From Sphingomonadales bacterium (GTDB taxonomy: Bacteria; Pseudomonadota; Alphaproteobacteria; Sphingomonadales; Sphingomonadaceae): a DNA stretch of 36,176 nucleotides. Numbering within the stretch: the stretch's first letter is position 1; every line of letters starts with the position of its first letter. The notes under the pieces were generated by a model. It saw only the letters and a program-made list of their open reading frames with translations, was not told the DNA's origin and did no database searches. A program made the position numbers and the translations under genes. Shown here piece after piece: positions 16,199 to 24,506 of this stretch. The DNA is taken from positions 1 through 36,176 of the forward strand of contig JAIXOE010000027.1 in assembly GCA_027486895.1 (NCBI GenBank), in the 5' to 3' direction.

Positions 16199-16525
16199 AT
16201 GAGCGTTAACGAACGGATCGATGAGATCGTCAAAGGCAATGATGTCGTCCTTTTCATGAAAGGTTCGCCATTATTTCCGCAGTGCGGATTTTCCAGCAAG
16301 GCCATTGCCATTCTTGACCATCTGAATGTTGCCTATGAAAGCGTCGATGTCCTGCAGGATATGGAAATCCGCGCTGGCATCAAAGATTACAGCGATTGGC
16401 CAACAATCCCGCAGCTTTACGTCAAGGGCGAATTCCTTGGCGGTTCGGACATCATGATGGAAATGTACGAAGCTGGCGAACTGCAAGCGATGGTAGACGC
16501 CGAAGGCTTGGCCAAGGCTGGCTAA
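16199..16525 (+). CDS. grxD: Monothiol glutaredoxin (Grx4/CGFS type)
   Basis: The 108-aa product is a single Grx domain. C29-G-F-S32 is the monothiol CGFS active site, K21 precedes it, W67-P-T-I-P71 holds the cis-proline and GGSD (81-84) is the glutathione site. It assembles a glutathione-ligated 2Fe-2S cluster, alone or with BolA, and passes it to client apoproteins in the cytosol. An upstream TTGGAGTATTGAA ribosome site fits. BolA lies 16 bp upstream; the MFS gene converges immediately after the stop. Confidence 0.96.
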   Translation: MSVNERIDEIVKGNDVVLFMKGSPLFPQCGFSSKAIAILDHLNVAYESVDVLQDMEIRAGIKDYSDWPTIPQLYVKGEFLGGSDIMMEMYEAGELQAMVDAEGLAKAG

Positions 16526-17785
16526 TCAGTCGGCGTCATTTACCACTATCAGCCTTGGCTGCATGATGTGAATCCACAGTAACGCCAGTAAGTAGGCGCT
16601 TGCACAGATTGCGAACATCGGCGTGTAGCCAAGGCCTGAATCGAGCGACCAGCCAGCAAACTCAAGCATGGCCGCGCCGCTCAAATTTCCGACCAAAGCG
16701 CCAATTGCGATTACGCTGCCGACCTGACGGGCGGGAATAATATCGGCCGTCATGCCGAAAATATTGGTCGAAAAACCCTGATGCGCGAAAAGCGCAAGCC
16801 CGATGATAAGCGCCGCAACCCATTCATTTGGCGCTTGGAGGGCCAAGGGAATGGGCAAAATCAGCAAAGCGTAAAAGAGCATTGAGCTTTTGCGCGCTGC
16901 ATTTGGCGTCATTCCCTTACCCAATAGGATCGGGAACAATATACCACTGGTTAAGGCACCAACCGCCGCCAGCGCATATACGATAGCGGTAGGTGCGCCG
17001 ATTTCAGCCTGCCCCAGCCCGAATTGCCGCGCAAAGAAATCTGGCGCCCAAAACAATATAAACCACCAGACGAGGTCCGTAAGCAGCTTTGCGCCTGCCA
17101 CCGCCCATGTCCGCCGTTCCTTCAACAGTTCACGCCAAGGTGGCCCCTTGTCCGCGGGGTTTGCGGCGGTCGGCGCTGCTGTGCCCAACGGCTGAAGCTT
17201 GCTTGTTCCAAGCCACCAGAAGATCAGCCAGACAAACCCTAGCGCGCCGGTGATAATAAACGCCTCTCGCCAACCATAAGTGATGGCAATCCAGGGCACT
17301 GTGAGCGGGGCCAAGATAGCGCCAATATTGGCAGCGCTGTTAATGACCCCAATCCCGATAGACCGTTCGCGAATGGGCAAATATGTAGCGGCAGATTTCA
17401 TGGCCGCTGGCGTATTTACGGACTCTGCTACCGCCAGTGTTACCCGCGCGGCGACAAACTGCCCAACCGAACTGGCAAAGGCGTGTGCCATGCCGGCCAT
17501 GCTCCATATTACAACGGCCAAGCCATATCCCCAGCGCACACCGAACCGGTCAATAAACCAACCCACCCCAAGCAACGCCACTGCGGTGGCAATCTGAAAT
17601 GCCGAACCGAAATGGCCAAACTCACGATCGGTCCAGCCGAACTCAAGCTGCAATGTCGGTTTCAGGAGCGCCAGGACCTGTCGGTCGAGATAATTGAGCG
17701 CCGTGCCGAAAAACAGAAGAGCGATGAGACCGTAACGGATAAAGCGCGCGGTATCGCTTGACTTTGCGATCTGGGTTTCGGCCAT
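16526..17785 (-). CDS. MFS transporter, ACS/hexuronate (ExuT)-like
   Basis: The 419-aa product starts MAETQIAKSS, with GGGAG about 9 nt upstream; 27 upstream codons are dropped. Twelve membrane segments are discernible. NYLDRQVLALLKPTLQLEFGWTDREFGHFGSAFQIATAVALLGVGWFIDRFGVRWGYG is the TM1-TM3 region of the anion:cation symporter family with the RFG-R loop. AESVNTPAAMKSAATYLPIRERSIGIG is the TM4-TM5 signature. Members import hexuronates, sugar acids or similar organic anions with protons. The substrate is unknown, as no catabolic genes sit alongside. It is divergent from yeiH. Confidence 0.88.
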   Translation of the reverse strand: MAETQIAKSSDTARFIRYGLIALLFFGTALNYLDRQVLALLKPTLQLEFGWTDREFGHFGSAFQIATAVALLGVGWFIDRFGVRWGYGLAVVIWSMAGMAHAFASSVGQFVAARVTLAVAESVNTPAAMKSAATYLPIRERSIGIGVINSAANIGAILAPLTVPWIAITYGWREAFIITGALGFVWLIFWWLGTSKLQPLGTAAPTAANPADKGPPWRELLKERRTWAVAGAKLLTDLVWWFILFWAPDFFARQFGLGQAEIGAPTAIVYALAAVGALTSGILFPILLGKGMTPNAARKSSMLFYALLILPIPLALQAPNEWVAALIIGLALFAHQGFSTNIFGMTADIIPARQVGSVIAIGALVGNLSGAAMLEFAGWSLDSGLGYTPMFAICASAYLLALLWIHIMQPRLIVVNDAD

Positions 17786-17849
17786 TGAATCCACTCCCAA
17801 GTCCTGCTTTATGCTGGAACTTCTGATGCATCTGCCTATAGAATGCCAT

Positions 17850-18923
17850 ATGACACCGCAAGACATAAACGCGAATTACATCGCTGACCTGTACGGCGAG
17901 ACCTATCTTGCTGAGGATAATCCGGCACCGCGCAAACGGTTGATGATCAGCGCGTTGTTCCCGGGTCTTGCTGTGGTTGGCATCACATCGGTCGCAGCGA
18001 CATGGTTTTCCGAACATTATGGCATGCCCGTTATCTTGGCAGGACTGCTACTTGGTCTGGCACTCAATTTCGTGTCAGCTGAACAGAAGGTCCACCCGGG
18101 CCTCGATTTCTGCGGCACCTCTTGTCTGCGGTGGGGCATCGTCCTGTTGGGGACTCAGGTGACCGTGATGCAAATCGGCGGATTGGGTGCACTAGCCTTT
18201 CTGGGATTGGTGTGCATCATGGCGCTGGTAATGGGTGCTGGCTTGCTTGGTGCGCGGCTTGGCGGGCAAAGCAATTATGCCGGTTGGCTCGCAGGCGGTG
18301 CAACAGCCATTTGCGGCGCGTCCGCGGCATTGGCCATCTACGCCGTAATTGGCCGCGAACGGCTGAACCAAAACCAGTTTACGCTGACGTTGGTAGGTGT
18401 TGCTTTGGCAAGCGCGATTGCCATGTCCTTTTACCCACTCATCGCTGCGCAACTTGCCTTCACGGATCGACAGGCAGGCTTCCTGATGGGCGCGGCGATT
18501 CATGATGTCGCGCAGTCGCTGGGTGGGGGTTATAGTTTTTCCCAATCCGCTGGTGAAACGGCTACGATTGTAAAACTGTCGCGCGTGGCCTTGTTAGCCC
18601 CCGCTGTGGCTCTGATTGGCCTCGTCATCGGCTCGGGTAGCGGCCCATCGAAAAGCCTTGCCGCCAAGTTGAAATTGCCATGGTTCATCCTCGCCTTCTT
18701 CGCGGCGGTTGCCGTCAACTCGCTTGTCGACGCACCCAAGTGGGTGGCTGAATATGGCCTGCTGGCTTCCAAAGCGATGCTCTTGTTCGCCGTCACGGCA
18801 ACAGCTATGCGGTCACGGCTTGACCTGTTACTCGGGCAAGGCTGGAAGGCGATGCTGCCTGTCATGCTTGCCACATTCACCGCATTTATTGCATCCGCCA
18901 CCTTTGCATGGGCATTTCTATGA
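17850..18923 (+). CDS. YeiH/UPF0324 family putative sulfate or sulfonate-related exporter
   Basis: The 357-aa start MTPQDINANY gives a plausible cytosolic N-terminus; alternative ATGs at 17811 and 17826 are in frame and the ribosome sites are all weak. About ten membrane segments occur, with family motifs VILAGLLLGLALNF, LRWGIVLLGTQVT, WLAGGATAICGASAALAIYAVI and GAAIHDVAQSLGGGYSFSQSAGE. YeiH-type proteins are annotated as putative sulfate exporters and linked to sulfonate or sulfur metabolism; direct proof is thin. The last codons overlap the glpD start as ATGA. Confidence 0.88.
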   Translation: MTPQDINANYIADLYGETYLAEDNPAPRKRLMISALFPGLAVVGITSVAATWFSEHYGMPVILAGLLLGLALNFVSAEQKVHPGLDFCGTSCLRWGIVLLGTQVTVMQIGGLGALAFLGLVCIMALVMGAGLLGARLGGQSNYAGWLAGGATAICGASAALAIYAVIGRERLNQNQFTLTLVGVALASAIAMSFYPLIAAQLAFTDRQAGFLMGAAIHDVAQSLGGGYSFSQSAGETATIVKLSRVALLAPAVALIGLVIGSGSGPSKSLAAKLKLPWFILAFFAAVAVNSLVDAPKWVAEYGLLASKAMLLFAVTATAMRSRLDLLLGQGWKAMLPVMLATFTAFIASATFAWAFL

Positions 18924-20422
18924 GCGACTATATCTTTGACCTTGCCGTAATCGGTGGTGGTATAAACGGCGCCGGCATCGCACGCGATGCGGCTGGGCGG
19001 GGCGCCAAGGTCATCTTGCTTGAGCGCGGCGATCTTGCGCGCGGCACATCCTCTGCCTCGACCAAACTGATTCATGGCGGCCTGCGCTATCTTGAGCATT
19101 ATGAATTTGCGCTGGTGCGGGAATCGCTGATTGAACGCGAGCGGTTGTGGGCCATTGCGCCGCACATCATTTGGCCACTGCGCTTTATCCTGCCGCATCA
19201 AAAGGGCATCCGTCCCGCTTGGCTCGTCCGCCTTGGCCTGTTTTTATATGACCATATTGGCGGACGCAAATTGCTTCCGGCGACCCGCACCGTAAAGCTT
19301 GCAGATGAGCCCGCCGGTAAGCCGCTCAAGCCTGAATTTACCACTGCGTTTGAATATTCCGATTGCTGGGTCGATGATGCGCGATTGGTCATTTTCAACG
19401 CCATGGACGCCGCAGAACATGGCGCGGAAATCCGCACGCAGTCCGAAGTGACGCACATCGAGCGGCGCGATGGCATCTGGCATATCGAGATCGCAGGGCA
19501 GCCCCCCATCATGGCGCGCGCCGTTGCCAACGCAGCAGGACCAGCAGTGCTTGAGCTGCTTGCGCGGACGACCGGGCGTCAGCGTAACGCAGCTGAAACC
19601 ATCCGGCTTGTGCGCGGGTCGCACATCGTTGTACGCAAAATGTTCGATACCCCGCAGGCCTATTTCTGCCAAAACCCCGATGGCCGGATATTCTTCGCCA
19701 TTCCGTATGAGGATGATTTTACCCTGATCGGAACAACCGACGCGGATCACAAAGGTTCGCTCGACGACATCATCGCGACGCCCGAAGAAATCGACTATAT
19801 CTGCGAGTCAGCTGGCGCTTACTTCAAACAAACCATTACTGCGGCTGACGTCATTTACGCTTACGCTGGTGTTCGTCCATTGGTGGATGACGGCTCGGGC
19901 AAGCCGGAAACCGCATCGCGTGGTTATCATTTCGAAGTCGACGTCGATGCCGATGGAAAGGCGCCGATCTTGTCTGTCTTCGGCGGCAAGATCACCACTT
20001 ATCGACACTTGGCAGAAAGCGCCGTCAAAAAGCTTGCGGGGTATATGCCCGTTCTGACTGGTGAGAGCTGGACCCTGAAGCAGCCGCTCCCCGGCGGAGA
20101 TTTTCCGACCGACGGCGCAGATCAATTGGCGGACCAGCTTCAGCGCATGTACCCGTTTCTGCCAGCACCACTGATTCATCGTTGGGTGCGCAGCTATGGG
20201 ACGCTGACGCGAACGATCGTAGCCGATGCCCACACCATCGCGGAACTCGGCGCTTATTTTGGCCATGGACTTTATGCATGCGAAGTCGACTATCTGATTG
20301 ACCAAGAATGGGCACAGTCGGCAAGCGATATCCTGTGGCGGCGCAGCAAGCTGGGCTTGCGTTTTTCCTCGGAAGAAACCCAAAATCTGGAAAGTTACGT
20401 CGCCGGCAAGCTGCAGGAATAA
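18920..20422 (+). CDS. glpD: Aerobic glycerol-3-phosphate dehydrogenase
   Basis: The 500-aa product starts MSDYIFDLAV at the ATG overlapping the yeiH stop. The FAD-binding Rossmann motif IGGGINGAGIARDAAGRGA (11-29) is followed by RGTSSASTKLIHGGLRYLEHYEF (41-63), diagnostic of GlpD. NAAGPAVLELL and FFAIPYEDDFTLIGTTDADHKG are in the FAD/substrate core, and the C-terminal GlpD domain ends with RRSKLGLRFSSEET. It is a peripheral inner-membrane flavoenzyme that oxidises sn-glycerol 3-phosphate to dihydroxyacetone phosphate and feeds electrons to quinone. No glpF/K/R is adjacent. Confidence 0.96.
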   Translation: MSDYIFDLAVIGGGINGAGIARDAAGRGAKVILLERGDLARGTSSASTKLIHGGLRYLEHYEFALVRESLIERERLWAIAPHIIWPLRFILPHQKGIRPAWLVRLGLFLYDHIGGRKLLPATRTVKLADEPAGKPLKPEFTTAFEYSDCWVDDARLVIFNAMDAAEHGAEIRTQSEVTHIERRDGIWHIEIAGQPPIMARAVANAAGPAVLELLARTTGRQRNAAETIRLVRGSHIVVRKMFDTPQAYFCQNPDGRIFFAIPYEDDFTLIGTTDADHKGSLDDIIATPEEIDYICESAGAYFKQTITAADVIYAYAGVRPLVDDGSGKPETASRGYHFEVDVDADGKAPILSVFGGKITTYRHLAESAVKKLAGYMPVLTGESWTLKQPLPGGDFPTDGADQLADQLQRMYPFLPAPLIHRWVRSYGTLTRTIVADAHTIAELGAYFGHGLYACEVDYLIDQEWAQSASDILWRRSKLGLRFSSEETQNLESYVAGKLQE

Positions 20423-20483
20423 AACGGTTTAACCCCAAGCGTTATCGTGTAGTCTTTCCGCATCACGCCACAGCGGAGGGCCG

Positions 20484-22193
20484 ATGGGGATCCGGGATCA
20501 GGCAGAAAATACGGCTGACGAAACATATGGCCGGTTCAGCGCATTCATCAGTTACAGCCATGAGGATATGGCTGCGGCGGCAAAGCTGCAGCAGAAGCTT
20601 GAGCGTTACCGATTACCCAAGCAGGTAGCGGCGGGACATTTAAACAGCACGCGTACGCTTGGCCCGATATTCCGTGACCGCGAAGATCTTGCAGCAGGAA
20701 CCAGCCTGTCCGCAGCCATCAGAGACGCGATTTCGCGCGCAGATTGCCTCATCGTTTTATGCTCGCCCGCTGCGGCAAAATCCCGCTGGGTCGCCGCCGA
20801 AATCGCGCTGTTCCGTGAACTTCATCCTACCAAGCCTGTCCTGCCCGCAATCCTTGCCGGAAATCCTGCAGAGGCATTTCCCGCGGCATTGTTGGTCGAT
20901 GGCAATGAACCATTGGCTGCAGATTTTCGCCCTGAGGCAGACGGCCCGCAGCTCGGCTTTCTGAAGATTGTAGCTGGTGTGGCAGCGGTTCCACTTGATG
21001 CGTTGATCCAGCGTGATGCCCAGAGAAAGCTCCGTCGCGTGACGACCATCACGGCGATTGCGGTGGCAGCAGTGATAATCATGGGCGCAATGACATTATT
21101 CGCCCTTCAAGCCCGAAACGAAGCGGCGCGTCAGCGCGCTGCAGCAGAAGGGCTGGTCGAATTCATGCTGACGGATTTGCGCGAGACGCTGCGCGGGGTT
21201 GGCAGGCCCGACGCGATGACGGTGGTCAATGCCGAGGCACTTGAACATTACCGCGCACAGGGCGATTTGGCATCGCTTCCTCCCGAAAGCCTTGAACGCC
21301 GGGCGCGCGTGATATTGGCGATGGGCGAGGACGATACGTTCGCGGGGCGTCCAGAATTGGCCGAGCGCAAATATTTGGAGGCGCACCGGACCACCGCCGC
21401 ATTGCTGGCGCTGACGCCAAAATCACCGGACAGCATTTTCGGACACGCCCAAAGCGAATTTTACGTTGGCCAAAGTGCATTGCTGCGCGGGGATCGACCA
21501 ACCGCATTGCAGCACTGGAACGCGTATCGCACGTTGGCCGGACGATTAGCTGAAGTCGAACCCAACACCGTTCGAAGCCAAATGGAGCTGGGTTATTCCG
21601 AAGGCAATCTGTGTGATTTCCATTCGCGCGATGGTGGTGACTTGGCCATTGCGCTGCGACATTGTGTTGCCGCGATAGACCATGAGCAAAAGGCGTTAGC
21701 GCTTGAGCCAAGCAACCGGAAAATAAAGCAAGACCTTGCCAATCGCTATGGCTGGGCGGCGAACGTCAAAAGACGCCTTGGTGCATTTAACGATGTTCTG
21801 GGGCTGCGGAAAACAGAAGCAAAGCTCATGCAGGAACTGGTCAAGGCAGACCCGCGAAACGTGGAATATGCCTTGCGCAACAGTTGGGCGCAAATTGGGA
21901 TGGCAGATGCGCATATCGCCCTGAAACAATATCGCGCCGCAGAACAGCTCCTCCAAAAATCCATCGCTGATAACAGGCCAGTGCTCGCTGCTGGACAGGG
22001 CAATCTGCCCGTGATGGAGACCGAACTGAAGCTATGGACTCTCTTGGCGCGGTCACAAAAATTTCAAGGGCGGGACAATATAGCCAGCATGGCCGAGGCC
22101 CGCAGTATTCGGCAGAAGATGGAACCGCTTGGGCCAACTTTCAAACAGACCGCTGATAAAATCTGGGCAGCATATATTGGAACGGAAGGATAA
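20484..22193 (+). CDS. TIR-domain protein with one transmembrane segment and TPR-like repeats
   Basis: The 569-aa protein has three parts. A TIR domain (about 17-135) opens with FSAFISYSHEDM, has the IFRDREDLAAGTSLS BB-loop-like segment and SRWVAAEI, where E106 aligns by pattern with the catalytic glutamate of NAD-cleaving TIRs. A membrane helix lies at about 186-208, preceded by basic RKLRR, so the TIR domain should face the cytosol and the rest the periplasm. The C-terminal 210-569 begins with AEGLVEFMLTDLRETLRGVGRPD, a linker recurrent in TIR/TPR proteins, then carries TPR-like helical repeats. GGAGG precedes the ATG at a 5-nt spacing. NADase activity is an inference. Two more signalling-type genes follow within 5 bp each. 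Confidence 0.85.
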   Translation: MGIRDQAENTADETYGRFSAFISYSHEDMAAAAKLQQKLERYRLPKQVAAGHLNSTRTLGPIFRDREDLAAGTSLSAAIRDAISRADCLIVLCSPAAAKSRWVAAEIALFRELHPTKPVLPAILAGNPAEAFPAALLVDGNEPLAADFRPEADGPQLGFLKIVAGVAAVPLDALIQRDAQRKLRRVTTITAIAVAAVIIMGAMTLFALQARNEAARQRAAAEGLVEFMLTDLRETLRGVGRPDAMTVVNAEALEHYRAQGDLASLPPESLERRARVILAMGEDDTFAGRPELAERKYLEAHRTTAALLALTPKSPDSIFGHAQSEFYVGQSALLRGDRPTALQHWNAYRTLAGRLAEVEPNTVRSQMELGYSEGNLCDFHSRDGGDLAIALRHCVAAIDHEQKALALEPSNRKIKQDLANRYGWAANVKRRLGAFNDVLGLRKTEAKLMQELVKADPRNVEYALRNSWAQIGMADAHIALKQYRAAEQLLQKSIADNRPVLAAGQGNLPVMETELKLWTLLARSQKFQGRDNIASMAEARSIRQKMEPLGPTFKQTADKIWAAYIGTEG

Positions 22194-22196
22194 GAC

Positions 22197-22973
22197 ATGA
22201 TCCCTGACCACCTCATGAGAGCAGCTGTGGGAGCGAACGCACCATTGGCCAACGTGCAAAACCCGAATACCGGACAGACGGAATATGTAAGAATGTTCGG
22301 ACCCGGGCACGCGTTCGGGCAACCCGCCACCGATTCAGAGCCTGAAACGGACGGCAATGTCACAAGCTTTAGACCGGAATATGTCTGCGCTGTGTACATC
22401 CGGTTTGAACCCAATGGTACGCTGACCGTCAAACAGGCGCATGTTGCCATAGCCAAGCCGCAACCGACTGACACGGATATCGTGAGCGCAGCAGAACCGC
22501 TTCTAAATGCCATGAGCAAGACGGGCTATGCCGGAAACGGCGCCAAGAAGTTCAAAGAGAATTTCGAAGATTTCAGTTTTGCGAGCCAGCACGCCGTCAT
22601 CATTTATCTCGATAACAAGGATGACACCGTTCGCTTCTCCTCAAAAGACAGCGATATCATCCGCTTTACCCCCATCAGCGGGAATGATCCCAAAACGCGT
22701 GTTCGGCCAAATCACGCGTTTTTTAATCGCCGCGCTATAGCCGTTGCACCCGGCGGAGGCACGGTCGGCAAACGGGCATATCTCGTCGACTTTTGGAATA
22801 CCGACGAAAACGGTAACGCAATTACGGGTGTCGTGGAGAAAGACCCGGCAACGCACTATATTTATGCGATGAATATCCACTTGGAAATGGCGACATCGAA
22901 GCGCACTGCAAAGTTGAATTGGGTGCCAATAATTATCGATCCGGATACCGGCAACATGGGCGGCCAGCCCTAA
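22197..22973 (+). CDS. Unrecognised 258-aa protein of the TIR module
   Basis: I do not recognise a domain. The protein has no signal peptide or membrane segment and looks beta-rich, with alternating hydrophobic stretches (EYVCAVYIRFEPNGTLTVKQAHVAI, HAVIIYLDNKDDTVRFS, RRAIAVAPGGGTVGKRAYLVDFWN, HYIYAMNIHLEM). A Gly-rich APGGGTVGK occurs at about 184-192 but lacks the spacing of a Walker A motif. The C-terminus ends WVPIIIDPDTGNMGGQP. AAGGA stands 6 nt before the ATG, 4 bp after the TIR gene stop, so co-translation with the TIR protein is very likely. It could be a sensor, an adaptor or a cofactor-binding partner; none is shown. Confidence 0.75.
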   Translation: MIPDHLMRAAVGANAPLANVQNPNTGQTEYVRMFGPGHAFGQPATDSEPETDGNVTSFRPEYVCAVYIRFEPNGTLTVKQAHVAIAKPQPTDTDIVSAAEPLLNAMSKTGYAGNGAKKFKENFEDFSFASQHAVIIYLDNKDDTVRFSSKDSDIIRFTPISGNDPKTRVRPNHAFFNRRAIAVAPGGGTVGKRAYLVDFWNTDENGNAITGVVEKDPATHYIYAMNIHLEMATSKRTAKLNWVPIIIDPDTGNMGGQP

Positions 22974-22977
22974 CCCG

Positions 22978-24411
22978 ATGCGCGAGGATAGCTTCCCAAT
23001 CCTGAAACTGGCCCGCGCTGGTGCAGCCCAGAAGGCGTGGGACGCATTTCTTGCGGCGGGCTTGCAGACTGCCGACGATGACCCAACGATCCTAAACCTG
23101 AAAGGCCGTTTGCTGAAGGATTTGGCCCGAAAGACAAAGGGCGATGCCGCAGCACGGCTGTTTCTGCAATCGGCTAAGGCATATGCGGACTCCGCCGCGT
23201 TGAAACCGGACAGCTATCCGCTCATCAACGCAGCAACCATGTCCTTCTTTGCTGGTCAAAGTGACCACATGGCGTTGCTGGCAAGCCAGGTCCTTGCGTT
23301 ACTTGAAACAGGTGTGGGCCGCGGCGAAACCGCCTATTGGCACGATGCCACAAAGGCAGAGGCGCATTTGCTTTTGGGCGATCGCGACAAAGCAGAAACG
23401 ATGCTCGGCGATGGCTTGCGGCACGCGCCGAATGCTTGGGAAGACCATGCCACGACGCTTCGGCAATTGCGCAACATCCTGCGTCGTCGCGGCGAAAATG
23501 ATAACTGGCTCGCCACATTCGCACCGCCCAAAAGCATATATTTTTCAGGCTTGATGGGCCTCGCGCCCGATGACCATCTTGCCGCGGACAGCATCGCCAA
23601 TAGCTTAAGCAAAATCGGTGCGGGCTTTGCCTATGGCGCATTGGCTGCCGGTGCGGACATCATGATTGCCGAGGCCATATTGAACGCAGGGGGCGAACTG
23701 CACATCGTGATTCCGACAATCCCGTCCGTGTTCAAGGCCCAGTCTGTTGCCCCTTATGGCGATGCATGGCTCGACCGGTTTGACAGTCTGTGGGAGCAGG
23801 CATCTTCGGTGGAGACCATCGATTCCGGCAAGCAACTGTCACATGCCGCCATCATAGTTGCGGCCCAAGTCGCAAAGGGACGCGCCATTGATAATGCGCA
23901 GCGCCTCGAAAGTACATATATGCCATTTGAGGTATCCGACGGCAGCCTGTCGCGCGTATCCCCATCCACGCCCGCTTTAGTCGTAGCCCGAAGCGCCAAG
24001 ACAGCCGCGGGTGATGGCATACCGCCCGGCAGTTGCCATTTTTCCATTGCGACGGACTCGCGAGTGGTCAGCGATGCTGTGCAATGGGAGCGCGTTGGAG
24101 ATTGTTATATCAGCCGCAGCGCCCAAGCTGCCGATGCTATTCCGTCGATGAAGGCTTTGCTGTCCGCCGCCCCTGATGCCCGCATTGCCTTCGACGTTAC
24201 GGTATCTGATGACGACAGCGCCCCGCAGGGTATCGCCGACAACCTAACCCGGCTCGTCCAATCCGCATCAAACGGCAGTGCCGTCGCAACGGCTTCAGCA
24301 GCGATGATGATTAAGGCACAGGATCCGGACATCAGGCTTGAACCGCTTGGAGAACTGCCCGGATCTTCGGGTGCGTCAGGTATTTACGCCATTGGACCGA
24401 CGTCCGATTGA
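22978..24411 (+). CDS. TPR/TRAFs-binding-like protein with SLOG-like and degenerate cyclase-like segments
   Basis: The 477-aa protein has three zones. Residues 1-172 form a TPR-type helical region whose SYPLINAATMSFF ... YWHDATKAEAHLLLGDRDKAE ... ATTLRQLRNIL resembles the bacterial TRAFs-binding domain. Residues 186-250 (IYFSGLMGLAP ... GFAYGALAAGADIMIAEAILNAGG ... LHIVIPT) resemble the nucleotide-binding Rossmann/SLOG unit that, in other bacteria, precedes an adenylate/guanylate cyclase. The tail, about 400-473 (ARIAFDVTV ... GIADNLTRLVQSASNGSAVAT ... LEPLGELPG ... GIYAIGP), aligns by eye with the end of a class III cyclase, but no metal-binding FxD motif is seen, so it is probably inactive. 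Its start lies 4 bp after the previous stop. Confidence 0.75.
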   Translation: MREDSFPILKLARAGAAQKAWDAFLAAGLQTADDDPTILNLKGRLLKDLARKTKGDAAARLFLQSAKAYADSAALKPDSYPLINAATMSFFAGQSDHMALLASQVLALLETGVGRGETAYWHDATKAEAHLLLGDRDKAETMLGDGLRHAPNAWEDHATTLRQLRNILRRRGENDNWLATFAPPKSIYFSGLMGLAPDDHLAADSIANSLSKIGAGFAYGALAAGADIMIAEAILNAGGELHIVIPTIPSVFKAQSVAPYGDAWLDRFDSLWEQASSVETIDSGKQLSHAAIIVAAQVAKGRAIDNAQRLESTYMPFEVSDGSLSRVSPSTPALVVARSAKTAAGDGIPPGSCHFSIATDSRVVSDAVQWERVGDCYISRSAQAADAIPSMKALLSAAPDARIAFDVTVSDDDSAPQGIADNLTRLVQSASNGSAVATASAAMMIKAQDPDIRLEPLGELPGSSGASGIYAIGPTSD

Positions 24412-24506
24412 ACCAACGCTTGCGCTGTCTAATCGCTTGCCTAATATGGTTAATAAAAAGAAGCGCAGTTGGTATTAAGTTCAAATCGAATGGGGCAACA
24501 AGGGCA

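Noticed and set aside
22740-22775. Gly-rich APGGGTVGK in the 258-aa protein as a Walker A motif
   Set aside because: It lacks the GxxxxGK[S/T] spacing and is followed by arginine-alanine, with no Walker B nearby.
20484-24411. Thoeris, CBASS or Pycsar identity for the TIR module
   Set aside because: No ThsA-like SIR2/SLOG pair of the Thoeris type, no CD-NTase, and no complete nucleotide cyclase are adjacent; the architecture differs.
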